Below are positions 36,274 to 45,033 of a stretch of DNA of 58,904 bases, one piece after another (position 1 is the first letter of the stretch; each line of letters starts with the position of its first letter). Origin of the DNA: Spirulina subsalsa CS-330 (lineage in GTDB: Bacteria; Cyanobacteriota; Cyanobacteriia; Cyanobacteriales; Spirulinaceae). Location of the stretch: contig NZ_JAQMTY010000074.1 of NCBI RefSeq assembly GCF_028330765.1, forward strand, positions 1-58,904, given 5' to 3'. A program made the translations under genes and the position numbers. The notes below the pieces were generated by a model that had not been told where the DNA came from, ran no database searches, and saw only the letters and a program-made list of their open reading frames with translations.

Positions 36274-37995
36274 TCAGCGGCCTTGCCGATTTGCTGACCC
36301 CAGGGGGAGGAGGGAACGTAAGGGGAAACTGAGGGGATCGGTGAGTTTTTGGGTGGTTTGGGTGAGGAGGAGGGTGAAGTATTGGCGCAGTCGTTTGGCT
36401 TGGATGGGGTTGAGGCAGTAGCCATTGCCATCGGGAGCGAGATCGAACAGGGGGGCAGCGGCGATCGCTTGATATTCGAGGCTGGCGTGACTGGTTTCGA
36501 CAATCCAGGGGTCAGCGGGGGTGGGCATGAAACCGGGGGGAAATTGATTTTCTAGGAGGGCTTGTAGCCGTTGTTCCGGGTGGGCGGAGGAACTGCGATC
36601 GGCGGTGAGGTTAACGCCGCGCCGTTGGAGAGCTTGGCTGAGGGCTTTGAGGGTCATGGGTTGGCGGGGGTTGAGGCGGAGGAGTTCCGCGAGGAGAAAC
36701 AGATCATCGTATTGGTGGCGAAAGCGATCGCACCAAACCGGATGACGCGCTAACTGGGCCGCACCGCTCGCCAGTTCCCCCGTCACAGCTTGGAGTTGAG
36801 CGTTGGGAAATTTCCAGGCTAATTGGGCTTGGAGTTCGGGCATACCGTAGTGACAGAGGGGGCCGTGCCAGAGGAGGCGGGTGATTTGTGTCGTTGTCAC
36901 ACCCGCTGTGCTGAGGACATCGTTGAGGGTGGTGTTGAGGGTATCAAACCAGGGGGTGAGGATTTTGGCCTGGAGATCGGCGCGGCTGACCGTCCAGGGT
37001 TGATCGCCGAGGTGGGTGGTGAAGGTGGGTTGATGGCAGAGGAGTTGCGCGACGCGGGTGGCTACGGTCATGACCATTGCACCCATGGCGTGGCGTTGGA
37101 GGGCGGCCGCAGCGCGATCGCGCCGTTGTCGGTCAGGATATCCCGGCCAGGGCATATCCCAGGTCATGGTGGCGAGAAAGTCATGGGCGGGGAGCCATTG
37201 GGGATAGAGAAGTTGGTAGAAAATATCAGCGTAAATGTCTTGGTAACCGTAGGGGCAGGTGTCTTGGATCAGGGGGCCTTGGGGGAGGGCGATCGCCACA
37301 TCGGTGCTCGTGCCCTGGCTAGTGATGATCAGGGTGGGCGTGGCGGGGGGCAGTTCCGACCGCAGGGCCACCGCCGTCGGGGCTGAGGTGAAAAAGATTT
37401 GTTCAGGATGTTGCACCAACCCCGCCCCCACCACGGCCTCGCGCCAATTAAACCGAGCCGCATCCCCCCAGGCGAGGGGCTGGGTAATCACCACCCCGGC
37501 GAGGTTGTGCATCGCTTGTAAAAATTGGTTGGGGGGGAGTCCGGCGGCGGCAAGGGGCGATCGCACCGTCTGCGGCAGCAATTGCCGTAACACCTGCTGC
37601 AACGCCCGCTGCAACCAATGGAGCGGCATCTGTTTCCCCCCCGTCACATACACCTTCGGCAACCATTGCCGCTGTTTGCGGCTATAAAACGGCATCGCCC
37701 GTTGGAGATAGGTGTGAAACTGTTCCAGGTAGAGGTGTTGCGTTGGGGGAGTTGTCGCAGTTACCTCTCGCCCCACCCGCAAAATCAATTGCGCACCCTC
37801 TTCAGCCGTGGTCTTCGTGAAAAACTGCGCACACAACGGCAAATGGGTTTGAGTTTCGCCCTCCTCCTGCCACCGGAACGGATGGGAGGTCTGTCCCGGC
37901 TGCCACAATGCGGCAGTTAAGCCCTGCGCATCGATCGCAAGCCCCAAATACCAGGTTCCTATGCCCGCTAAGGGAGGGCGTTCACTGTTGTTCAT
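36274..37995 (-). CDS. Divergent Hsp70/actin-fold protein
   Basis: 573 residues, not a standard DnaK. Elements of the Hsp70/actin fold can be placed in order. YLGLAIDAQGLTAALW (16-31) sits where DnaK has its first phosphate loop, but the Gly-Thr-Thr is replaced. GVVITQPLAWGDAARFNWR matches the connecting segment (ITVPAYFNDAQR in DnaK). FFTSAPTAVALR corresponds to NEPTAAAL. TLIITSQGTSTDVAIALP takes the place of the second phosphate loop. LLWHGPLCHYGMPELQAQL takes the place of the adenosine loop (VGGxxRxP). The substitutions suggest weak or lost ATPase activity. It has no Hsp70 substrate domain; the C-terminus is unique. Its ATG overlaps the stop of the coiled-coil gene (ATGA at 37992-37995), so the two are translationally coupled. 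Function is unknown. Confidence 0.6.
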   Translation of the reverse strand: MNNSERPPLAGIGTWYLGLAIDAQGLTAALWQPGQTSHPFRWQEEGETQTHLPLCAQFFTKTTAEEGAQLILRVGREVTATTPPTQHLYLEQFHTYLQRAMPFYSRKQRQWLPKVYVTGGKQMPLHWLQRALQQVLRQLLPQTVRSPLAAAGLPPNQFLQAMHNLAGVVITQPLAWGDAARFNWREAVVGAGLVQHPEQIFFTSAPTAVALRSELPPATPTLIITSQGTSTDVAIALPQGPLIQDTCPYGYQDIYADIFYQLLYPQWLPAHDFLATMTWDMPWPGYPDRQRRDRAAAALQRHAMGAMVMTVATRVAQLLCHQPTFTTHLGDQPWTVSRADLQAKILTPWFDTLNTTLNDVLSTAGVTTTQITRLLWHGPLCHYGMPELQAQLAWKFPNAQLQAVTGELASGAAQLARHPVWCDRFRHQYDDLFLLAELLRLNPRQPMTLKALSQALQRRGVNLTADRSSSAHPEQRLQALLENQFPPGFMPTPADPWIVETSHASLEYQAIAAAPLFDLAPDGNGYCLNPIQAKRLRQYFTLLLTQTTQKLTDPLSFPLRSLLPLGSANRQGR

Positions 37996-40361
37996 CCCGA
38001 CGATGTCTTGGAATTTGATGCAGGCTGGCCATTAGCCGGTTTCCACGGATCAACAAAATCATCCCCACTGTCTAACTCTAAGTCCTCCACCCAAATAATA
38101 TCTTCTAAGGATTTGAGCACATCCTGTTGGGGAATGGTGGCGAGTTCGGCGGTGGAGTCGTCTAGACTCGTGACGGGTTGCCGGTTTGGTTCTAGCGCAT
38201 CCTGGGTAGGGGGCGCAGGGCGGGCAATGGGTTGCAGCCGCACGACGGGAGATGTACCCGGTTCGGCATCGGGTGCAGTTGATGCGGTTGGCGGTTCTGT
38301 TGCTTCTGCTTCAGGATCGGGAGCATCTGTGACGGATTCCGCTTCATTAACGGGTGTAGAACTGGGTTCGGGTTCTGCTTCAGGATCAGGATATCCTGTG
38401 ACGGATTCCGCTTCACTCACAGGATCGGCACTGGGTTCGGATTCTGCTTCAGAATTAGCACCACTGGCCGGTGATGCTGCTGGGGCGGGGGTCTCGCGCA
38501 CCACAAACGGGTCGAGTTCGGGGGAATCGTCGATCATTAAATCCGTGAGAGAAGCGATCGCGTCAATCCCCAAATCATCCAAGATCGGGGCGGCGGCTTC
38601 TGGCTCGTCCGGTGCTTCAGGGGTAACGGGGATTTCTGCCGCTCCAGGGAGGGGGGCTGGGTCATCCACTGCCCCAACGGTTTCAGGCGGTTCCGGTGCT
38701 GGTATCGCCTCGGTTGGGGTGGAGGGCGGTTCCAGTGCTGGCGATGGCGGTTCTACGGTCACAGCCGCAGCGGTAGGCGTTACCGTCGTCGCCTCAGGCT
38801 GGTCACCCGCTTCAAACCGCATCAGATCATCGCTCAACTGCTGCAAGGTTTCCGGCGAAAGTGCCTCTTCAATATCCTTACGGTTTTGGGTGCTGATTTC
38901 GGCGGTTTCTAAGAGGGTTTCCCCTGGGGTGATGTGATGGCCGATTTCTGGTTCGTTCTCGTCGGGGGGGGTATGGGCAATCTGATCGGAGACTTGCGCG
39001 AGGAGGTCATTGAGGGAGGCGATCGTATCTTCGAGGGTGGGAATCGCAGCGGTTTCTGCTAAGGGGGCTTCGAGATGAAGGGGGTCAGTTTCAACGGGGG
39101 CGTAGTCTTCAAAAAGAATAGTTTCCACCGTAGCCGCGATCGCCTCTGGATCAACCGGCAGCCAGAGCGACGCTTCCGGGGTCTCTGTGGCCGGATCATG
39201 CAAGCCGCCAAACAGTTCCGCATCCGCCAGCGGCACAGGGAGCAGATCCGCATCCGGCTCGGTTGCCGAAGGGGTGATCAGTTCCTGTTCTGACACCGTC
39301 AGCACCACGGGCGGGGCCGTGGCGGCCGTGGGCGAGGTGGCGAACTGATCGGAGTTAAAGAGGTGCTCGTCCCAATCTTCCCAATCGGTATCCGGGGGCG
39401 TGGCTGCCTGGGGCGATCGCACCGGGGTCGGGTCAGTGGGGAGGGGAATCGCCTGCACATTGGGCGCGGGGGAGGGCAAGGCAGGATCAGAACAATCCTC
39501 AAACAACAGCGCGATCGCATTCCGTTCCGGCCCGTCCACCCCAGGGAACGGCGGGAGGGTTGCGCCATGGGTGAGTTGGAGCGGCGGTTGACCGGGGGCG
39601 GGAGTGGGAGCCGGGTCAAGTTGGAGGGGCTGGGGCAAACTGTAGGTCAGTTCTGGGTTGTGGTGTTGGTGGAACAGGGCTTCACTATATTGCCCCAGGG
39701 CGTGGATGTTTTCGATGCCTTGGAGAAGCGATTTTTGATAGCCTTTAAGATCTTGTTCCAGGCTGCTAAACACCTGTTGAAAGGTGCTGTCCAGGCTGCG
39801 GAACAGTTGATCCGATTGACCCTGGAGCGATCGCAACTGCTCCAACCATTCCAACTGCTGCATCGGAGCCGCCGCCTCCCCTGACCCCGGCAACGCCTGA
39901 ACAACCTGACCCTGCCACCGATCCAACGCCTGGGCCAACTCCTGGCGCAGCCCATCACTACAACGGTTCAGGAGCGCATTGAGAAAATCCGTGGTGAGTT
40001 GGCGTTGGTGAGTCTCCAGGTGGCGAATCTCTTGCACCAAGGATTCCCGCTGCTGGCGCAAGGTTTCCAATTCCAATTGCAGCGGTTGGAACCATTGCGA
40101 TCGCTGAATATTCATCTGAGCGATCACCGATTGAGCGATCGCATCCGCCGTCGTCTGATCCTGCGGCGGGAGCGGCGGATTTGCCAACGGTGTCACCTCC
40201 ACCGTTCGCCCCCAATCCCCCAAAATCCAGCGAATTTTTTCCAAAAGATCCCGCTGGGTCACGGCTGCCGCCCCTGCCCCCGTCGATGCCGCCTCCGTTA
40301 CAGTCAGCACATCGTCAATCTCAGCAATCAGAGCTTGGATTTCGCGTTGGGAAATGGTCAC
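37992..40361 (-). CDS. Coiled-coil protein with acidic Pro/Glu-rich region, coupled to an Hsp70/actin-like gene
   Basis: 789 residues from a GTG start with GAGGGG 7 bp before it. Residues about 85-240 are predicted coiled coil (LQLELETLRQQRESLVQEIR, then LQGQSDQLFRSLDSTFQQVF). From about residue 240 the sequence is low-complexity, rich in Pro, Ala, Glu and Thr, very acidic, and probably disordered. It includes a 23-residue tandem repeat near residues 635-685 (AESVT...PDPEAE). The C-terminus ends LEDIIWVEDLELDSGDDFVD, a plausible docking segment. No signal peptide or membrane helix is seen. The coupled partner is the divergent Hsp70/actin-fold protein. I do not recognise a function; a scaffold role is inferred. 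Confidence 0.7.
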   Translation of the reverse strand: MTISQREIQALIAEIDDVLTVTEAASTGAGAAAVTQRDLLEKIRWILGDWGRTVEVTPLANPPLPPQDQTTADAIAQSVIAQMNIQRSQWFQPLQLELETLRQQRESLVQEIRHLETHQRQLTTDFLNALLNRCSDGLRQELAQALDRWQGQVVQALPGSGEAAAPMQQLEWLEQLRSLQGQSDQLFRSLDSTFQQVFSSLEQDLKGYQKSLLQGIENIHALGQYSEALFHQHHNPELTYSLPQPLQLDPAPTPAPGQPPLQLTHGATLPPFPGVDGPERNAIALLFEDCSDPALPSPAPNVQAIPLPTDPTPVRSPQAATPPDTDWEDWDEHLFNSDQFATSPTAATAPPVVLTVSEQELITPSATEPDADLLPVPLADAELFGGLHDPATETPEASLWLPVDPEAIAATVETILFEDYAPVETDPLHLEAPLAETAAIPTLEDTIASLNDLLAQVSDQIAHTPPDENEPEIGHHITPGETLLETAEISTQNRKDIEEALSPETLQQLSDDLMRFEAGDQPEATTVTPTAAAVTVEPPSPALEPPSTPTEAIPAPEPPETVGAVDDPAPLPGAAEIPVTPEAPDEPEAAAPILDDLGIDAIASLTDLMIDDSPELDPFVVRETPAPAASPASGANSEAESEPSADPVSEAESVTGYPDPEAEPEPSSTPVNEAESVTDAPDPEAEATEPPTASTAPDAEPGTSPVVRLQPIARPAPPTQDALEPNRQPVTSLDDSTAELATIPQQDVLKSLEDIIWVEDLELDSGDDFVDPWKPANGQPASNSKTSSG
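38308..38454. repeat. In-frame tandem repeat, 69-bp period
   Basis: GACGGATTCCGCTTC recurs at 38331 and 38400, inside a degenerate two-unit repeat. It encodes a 23-residue unit of the acidic region of the coiled-coil protein, so length variation between strains is likely. Confidence 0.6.
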
Positions 40362-40558
40362 GGTCAGCCCCTCAATTCCGTCAGTGCAACGGGTCGCCTT
40401 CCATGCTACCCTTTCCTCATACTAATACAGCTACATTGCCACAAAAATAGCCAGAATCATCCCCGTTTCCCACACAAGACACTGAACTTGTGTGGTCTTT
40501 GGCTAGAATCGAGTATCATTGCCCTGCCGAACCGACATTTAGACCTTCCCCTTGCCTC

Positions 40559-41266
40559 ATGGATGATCGATTCAATCCCCGCGAACAAGATGCCGACATT
40601 ACAACGCTGATCAAAACAGTGCCGTTTTTTGCGGGTCTCCCAGAGGATGCCTTAAGTAAAGCCACCTGTCATGTAGTCACACGCACTCACCCCTCCAACC
40701 AAGTCATCCTGCTCGAAAATGACTGGGGCGGTTCGGTCTATTTCATCGTTGATGGCTGGGTCAAAATCAGAACCTACAACCTCGACGGCAAAGAAGTCAC
40801 CCTCAACATCATCGGCAAAGGAGAACTCTTCGGAGAAATGGCCGCCCTCGAAGAAGTACCCCGTTCCACCGATGTGATCACCCTCACCTCCACCACGATC
40901 AGCAGCGTTCCCGCTCAAGATTTTGTTGACCTCATCCAATCAGAACCCATGGCCGGGGTAAGACTCGCCCAATTAATGGCCACCCGCCTCCGCCAAGTCA
41001 ACCGCCGCCTCCGTCTCCGGGAAGCGGATAGTGTGTCACGGGTGGCGGACACGATCCTGTTTTTAGCCGAAGGTCAAGGCCAAGAGAATAAAGAAGGCCT
41101 CGCGATTCCCAACCTACCCCACCGTGAACTGAGCAGCCTCAGCGGTTTAGCGCGGGAAACCGTCACCCGTGTATTAACAAAACTAGAGAAGAAAAACCTA
41201 ATCCGCCGGGAACATGATTTGCTAATTATCCCTAACCTGTCGGCATTAGAACGGACGATCAATTAG
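40559..41266 (+). CDS. Crp/Fnr family transcriptional regulator with cAMP-type pocket
   Basis: 235 residues from the ATG at 40559. The N-terminal cyclic-nucleotide fold includes VPFFAGLPEDALSKATCHVV, VYFIVDGWVKIRTYNLDGKE, and the phosphate-binding cassette GELFGEMAALEEVPRSTDV, in which the Glu and Arg that contact cyclic nucleotides are kept. The C-terminal winged helix has the recognition motif HRELSSLSGLARETVTRVLT followed by KLEKKNLIRR. This pattern fits a cAMP receptor (SyCRP1-like) better than NtcA, but I cannot name the orthologue. It is divergent from the coiled-coil operon across a 200-bp intergenic region. Confidence 0.88.
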   Translation: MDDRFNPREQDADITTLIKTVPFFAGLPEDALSKATCHVVTRTHPSNQVILLENDWGGSVYFIVDGWVKIRTYNLDGKEVTLNIIGKGELFGEMAALEEVPRSTDVITLTSTTISSVPAQDFVDLIQSEPMAGVRLAQLMATRLRQVNRRLRLREADSVSRVADTILFLAEGQGQENKEGLAIPNLPHRELSSLSGLARETVTRVLTKLEKKNLIRREHDLLIIPNLSALERTIN

Positions 41267-41355
41267 CTCGTGCTGAGCAGTACATCGCGCTGCTGAGGGA
41301 ACGTTTTGAGATTGGCTATCCTAGGGGATATATTTCACGCCCTGAGGATTTGTCC

Positions 41356-43479
41356 ATGAGTTTGACGGGATTGGCTCTGACCACGTTGGCAAAGGAAACG
41401 CTTTTGCCCATTGCGCAAGCTGTTTTAGAAGAGGTTGCAAAAAGCGAATTAGGGCAAGCGGCGACGGGTCGCTTAGAGCAGGTTAAACGTTCAGTTTCAG
41501 ATCAAGTTGATTCGCTATCGCTGCACCTGACGCGGGCAATTGAGCAATACACCGCAAAATATGAAAAACGGCATTGTCTGCTCAAGGTTTTGGGTATGCG
41601 CGAGCCGATGCGCTTGGATGATGTGTATACCAATGTACGGTTTTTGAATGAGTCTACAATCCGGACTTTTGCTTCAACGGATGCGCTGGAATCGGCATTT
41701 CGGGCAAGGGGATCGCGACGGTTTCAGAATGAAGATTGTGAAACGAGGGTAGGGGTTGAGGTTGCCAGTGAAACGCAATATTTGATGGTGTTGGGGCAAC
41801 CCGGAGCCGGGAAATCGACGTTTCTACGACGGATGGGGTTAGAAGCGTTTAAGGGTCAGAAAGGAGAACTCAAGCAGGCGTGTATTCCGGTCTTTTTGGA
41901 ATTGAAACGCTTTGACAGTGCAGAGATTGATATTCAGGAGCAGATCACGGCGGAGTTTGATACCTGTGGTTTTCCGAAGTCTGAGCAATTTGTCACGAAA
42001 GCTCTGGAGCAGGGAAAATTATTAATTCTGTTTGATGGGTTGGATGAAGTGCCGGGGCAATATGTCAACGGAATCATTGATAAAATTCAAGATTTTGTAG
42101 ACCGCCACGATCAAAATCGCTTCATTGCCAGTTGTCGAACGGCGGCCTATCGTTCTGGGTTCCGGCGGTTTAAAGATGTCATCATGGCAGATTTTGACGA
42201 TGCGCAGATTAAAAAATTTATCCAGAACTGGTTTCGAGGCGAAGTCGATCAAACTGCAAACACTGCGGAATACTGTTGGGAGCTATTGCGAAGCAAAGGT
42301 CAAGAAGGAGCACAAGAACTTGCTCAAACTCCACTGCTCTTAACATTTTTGTGTTTGGTGTATGACCGCTCTCAAAGTTTTTCGAGTAATCGTAGTGCAT
42401 TGTATGGCAAAGCTATGCGAATTTTGCTGGAAGAATGGGCAGCAGAAAAACGAATTAATCATGGATCAATTTATGACGGACTACATACAGATCTAGAAGA
42501 ATTATTATTGTCGGAAATTGCCTACAAAAATTTTATTGAAGATCGTCTTTTTTTTGAAAAAGATGACTTGGTAAATCAAATTCGTGTATTTCTGGCAGGC
42601 AATTTAAATGCATCAAGGCATCTCAATGGAGAGCAGATTTTAGATGCCATCTCTATTCAGCAAGGAATTCTTGTTGAACGAGCAGAGAATATTTATTCAT
42701 TTTCACACTTAACTTTACAAGAATATCTGACGGCTCAATATGTTGTAGATGATAGTTGTATCAATTTAACTGTCGAGCAATATTTGCTTGATAAAAAATG
42801 GAGAGAGGTATTTCTTCTGATTGCCAGCTCGATGGGAGGAAAGGGTGCAGATCGATTTTTAAGAAAAATCATTGAGACAATTGAAAAGCTTTTAGAAAAA
42901 ACCATCTATCATGAGCGGCTAATTCCAATTTTGTTGTGGTCAGATACAGAAACTCAAATTACAGAAGGAACATTATCATTATTTGAACGACGCTCTATTG
43001 CTAACGCCTACGTCTATACTTACACTTATGCAAATGCTATTATCGAAACTGAATTTATTGCCGAGCCTGACAATATAACTGAGACTGAATTCTATTCTGA
43101 AATTATCAGAAAATTTATTCAGTATTATCAAGATCTAATAGAAAAAGAGCCTGTTTTTATGAGCCTCGATATTTTCACTTTGCTCGAAAAATTAAATATT
43201 TTAAAACAAAGGGTTTCTAATAAGGAATTCATAGATTCAAAACCCTCACAATCTCTTGCTCGTACACTTATTCAAACAATCTTGAATGCTCACCATCTTC
43301 CCAGAGAATTCATTGAACTAACTAAAGAAGAGGTGAAGATAATCATTGATTATTACTACGCAACCTATCTGCTGATTCAATGCAAAGAAACGGCTGTGCG
43401 GGTCTCCCCGGCAGCCTGGGCAGCCATTGAAGAGCGGATGTTGCGGGTTCCGGCGGCGCTTCGTCCTGATGCAGATTGA
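41356..43479 (+). CDS. NACHT-type STAND ATPase
   Basis: About 707 residues from the ATG at 41356. The helical N-terminus (about 1-110: VAKSELGQAATGRLEQVKRS) probably acts as effector or adaptor. The NACHT ATPase has Walker A LGQPGAGKSTFLRRMG (about 151-166), Walker B LLILFDGLDEVPG, the sensor FIASCRTAAYR, and the helical region ELAQTPLLLTFLCLVYDRSQ. The motif FSHLTLQEYLTAQYVV, common in NACHT proteins, lies near 450. The C-terminal 230 residues lack recognisable WD40, TPR or LRR repeats and end in a short GC-rich tail (SPAAWAAIEERMLRVPAAL). The second half is strongly AT-rich and I see no HIP1 site, so recent acquisition is likely. NACHT proteins act in signalling and phage defence; the trigger here is unknown. 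Confidence 0.88.
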   Translation: MSLTGLALTTLAKETLLPIAQAVLEEVAKSELGQAATGRLEQVKRSVSDQVDSLSLHLTRAIEQYTAKYEKRHCLLKVLGMREPMRLDDVYTNVRFLNESTIRTFASTDALESAFRARGSRRFQNEDCETRVGVEVASETQYLMVLGQPGAGKSTFLRRMGLEAFKGQKGELKQACIPVFLELKRFDSAEIDIQEQITAEFDTCGFPKSEQFVTKALEQGKLLILFDGLDEVPGQYVNGIIDKIQDFVDRHDQNRFIASCRTAAYRSGFRRFKDVIMADFDDAQIKKFIQNWFRGEVDQTANTAEYCWELLRSKGQEGAQELAQTPLLLTFLCLVYDRSQSFSSNRSALYGKAMRILLEEWAAEKRINHGSIYDGLHTDLEELLLSEIAYKNFIEDRLFFEKDDLVNQIRVFLAGNLNASRHLNGEQILDAISIQQGILVERAENIYSFSHLTLQEYLTAQYVVDDSCINLTVEQYLLDKKWREVFLLIASSMGGKGADRFLRKIIETIEKLLEKTIYHERLIPILLWSDTETQITEGTLSLFERRSIANAYVYTYTYANAIIETEFIAEPDNITETEFYSEIIRKFIQYYQDLIEKEPVFMSLDIFTLLEKLNILKQRVSNKEFIDSKPSQSLARTLIQTILNAHHLPREFIELTKEEVKIIIDYYYATYLLIQCKETAVRVSPAAWAAIEERMLRVPAALRPDAD

Positions 43480-43488
43480 GCATCATAC

Positions 43489-43612
43489 TAGTGCAGCGTC
43501 AATGCCAAGAATTAGGATGTTTGTAGGGTGCTGTTAGCGAAGCGTAACGCACCGTCACGTTGAGTGTTGGACATTCAAGACAATCCGAATATTAAGTCTT
43601 GACGCTGCACTA
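43489..43612. repeat. MITE-like palindromic element, family 2, complete copy
   Basis: Perfect terminal inverted repeats ACTAGTGCAGCGTCAA (43487-43502) and TTGACGCTGCACTAGT (43599-43614). Taken as a 120-bp element GTGCAGC...GCTGCAC, it is flanked by TA on both sides, the target duplication expected of IS630/Tc1-type MITEs. It contains an internal hairpin GGTGCTGTTAGCG AAG CGTAACGCACC. It lies 10 bp after the NACHT stop codon. Confidence 0.85.
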
Positions 43613-43613
43613 G

Positions 43614-43740
43614 TGTCACGGCACACTTGAATCGGTGGGTTACGGCGGATTGCTGAATTGCAGTGATAGCGGGAGTTTAATCCGCCTAACCCACCCTACG
43701 ATCAAGCCACAATAAAGGCTATTTTAGCTATGTTATGTGT
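43614..43740. repeat. MITE-like palindromic element, family 1, copy 4
   Basis: Central hairpin GGTGGGTTACGGCGG (about 43634-43648) and CCGCCTAACCCACC (43682-43695), with TGTCACGGCACAC at the left and ATTTTAGCTATGTTATGTG at the right as degenerate inverted ends. It abuts the family 2 element directly. Confidence 0.72.
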
Positions 43741-43790
43741 AGTGGGGGTTGCGGTGGCTTAGATTGCATCTTTGATGATTATGTGATGAT

Positions 43791-43812
43791 AGCCCTCAGG
43801 AGAGGGCTTTTA
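43791..43812 (+). terminator. Hairpin terminator candidate
   Basis: AGCCCTC, AGGA loop, GAGGGCT, then TTTAA. It lies 310 bp past the NACHT gene, after two MITE-like elements, and before the convergent cyd genes. Confidence 0.5.
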
Positions 43813-43828
43813 ACGCACCATTGCGGGA

Positions 43829-43921
43829 ATAGCAATCCTATTTGATTCATGAACAGGCAAGGGGCTTAAGCCCCTTGTTGATGAGGAGATGAGATCTCCG
43901 ATTGATTTAGGATCGCTATAG
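43829..43921. repeat. MITE-like palindromic element, family 3, copy 2
   Basis: Inverted copy of the element at 23549-23645. The ends are ATAGCAATCCTATTTGATTC and ATTTAGGATCGCTATAG, around the perfect CAAGGGGCTTAAGCCCCTTG hairpin. It lies 9 bp beyond the cydB stop. Confidence 0.78.
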
Positions 43922-43930
43922 ATAAGGGGT

Positions 43931-44947
43931 TTAGTCTTCGCCGTAGGCAGATTCGACTACTTTGCCGCGAAAGACGATGTATTGATAGGTGTTGTAGAAC
44001 AACATTACCGGGATGAGGAAGCCGATGAAAATAATCATAAATACGAGGGCGCTGGGTGCGGCGGCGGCTTGATAGATGGTGATTTGGTTGGGGATGATGT
44101 AGGGGAAAATAATCAGCCCTAGACCGATGAAGGTGAGCAAAAAGATTAACACCGTCCAGATGAAGGGGGTGCGATCGTTTTTGGCGCTCAGCCCTTTTAA
44201 GAGTTGCCACACTAAGATAATTCCTACTAATGGAATGGCGGCGAAAATGTAGCTTAAGGGAGGGGAGAAGAGGCGATCGCGGATGGTGTCGTAGACGATC
44301 GGGGTGGCGATGGTGATCGTTAATGCCCCGATTAAGGTGGTGTAGGTGGCGAGTTTGGCGGTGCGGAAGTGGGTTTTTTGGAGTTCGCCTTCGGTTTTGA
44401 GGATGAGATAGGTTGAGCCAATCAGGACATAGCCTTGAATCAGGGTGAGGGCGACGAGGAGCGATCGCCAATCCAACCAGCCCCACATCGAGCCGACAAA
44501 ATGCCCCGCCGCATCCACCGGAATCCCTTCAATCACGGCACCGAGGGCGAAACCTTGGCCCAAAGCGGCGAGAAAACTCCCGATCCCAAAGGCTAAATTC
44601 CAAAACACTTTCCGGCTCGAATGCTCCCGAAATTCAAAGGCCACCGCTCGAAAAATCAACCCAAAAATCATGATGAAAATGGGGATATAGAGGGCATTTA
44701 AAATCGTGCCGTAGGCGAGGGGAAACGCGCCAAACAGGGCCCCGCCCATTAAGACGAGCCAAGTTTCGTTGGCATCCCAGACATTGCCTAAGCTGGTCAT
44801 TAAAATGCCCCGCCGTTCTTCGTCGGAACTGGTGAGGGAGAGAATGCCCACGCCGAGATCAAAGCCGTCGAGCATGATGTAGAGGAAGAGAAAGAGGGCC
44901 AGAATGACAAACCAAACTTGGGGTAAAAAATGTAAAAGGGCATCCAT
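43931..44947 (-). CDS. cydB: Cytochrome bd ubiquinol oxidase subunit II
   Basis: 338 residues, eight to nine transmembrane helices. CydB features are the N-terminal FLFLYIMLDGFDLGVGILSL, then GNVWDANETWLVLMGGALFG, AFPLAYG, and the family helices FRAVAFEFREHS and FVGSMWGWLDW. It forms the quinol oxidase with CydA and carries electrons from the plastoquinone pool to oxygen without pumping protons. It is 86 bp downstream of cydA on the same strand, in one operon. Bd oxidases have high oxygen affinity and tolerate sulfide and cyanide, relevant to the sulfur-type genes divergently placed beside them. Confidence 0.95.
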   Translation of the reverse strand: MDALLHFLPQVWFVILALFLFLYIMLDGFDLGVGILSLTSSDEERRGILMTSLGNVWDANETWLVLMGGALFGAFPLAYGTILNALYIPIFIMIFGLIFRAVAFEFREHSSRKVFWNLAFGIGSFLAALGQGFALGAVIEGIPVDAAGHFVGSMWGWLDWRSLLVALTLIQGYVLIGSTYLILKTEGELQKTHFRTAKLATYTTLIGALTITIATPIVYDTIRDRLFSPPLSYIFAAIPLVGIILVWQLLKGLSAKNDRTPFIWTVLIFLLTFIGLGLIIFPYIIPNQITIYQAAAAPSALVFMIIFIGFLIPVMLFYNTYQYIVFRGKVVESAYGED

Positions 44948-45033
44948 TGGGTCTTGCAGTTCCAGTATGGGGATAAGTCCTGCTCCTAGGAGGAGGAGCA
45001 GGTGAAATCAATGGGTTGATCCGGTGCGATCGC

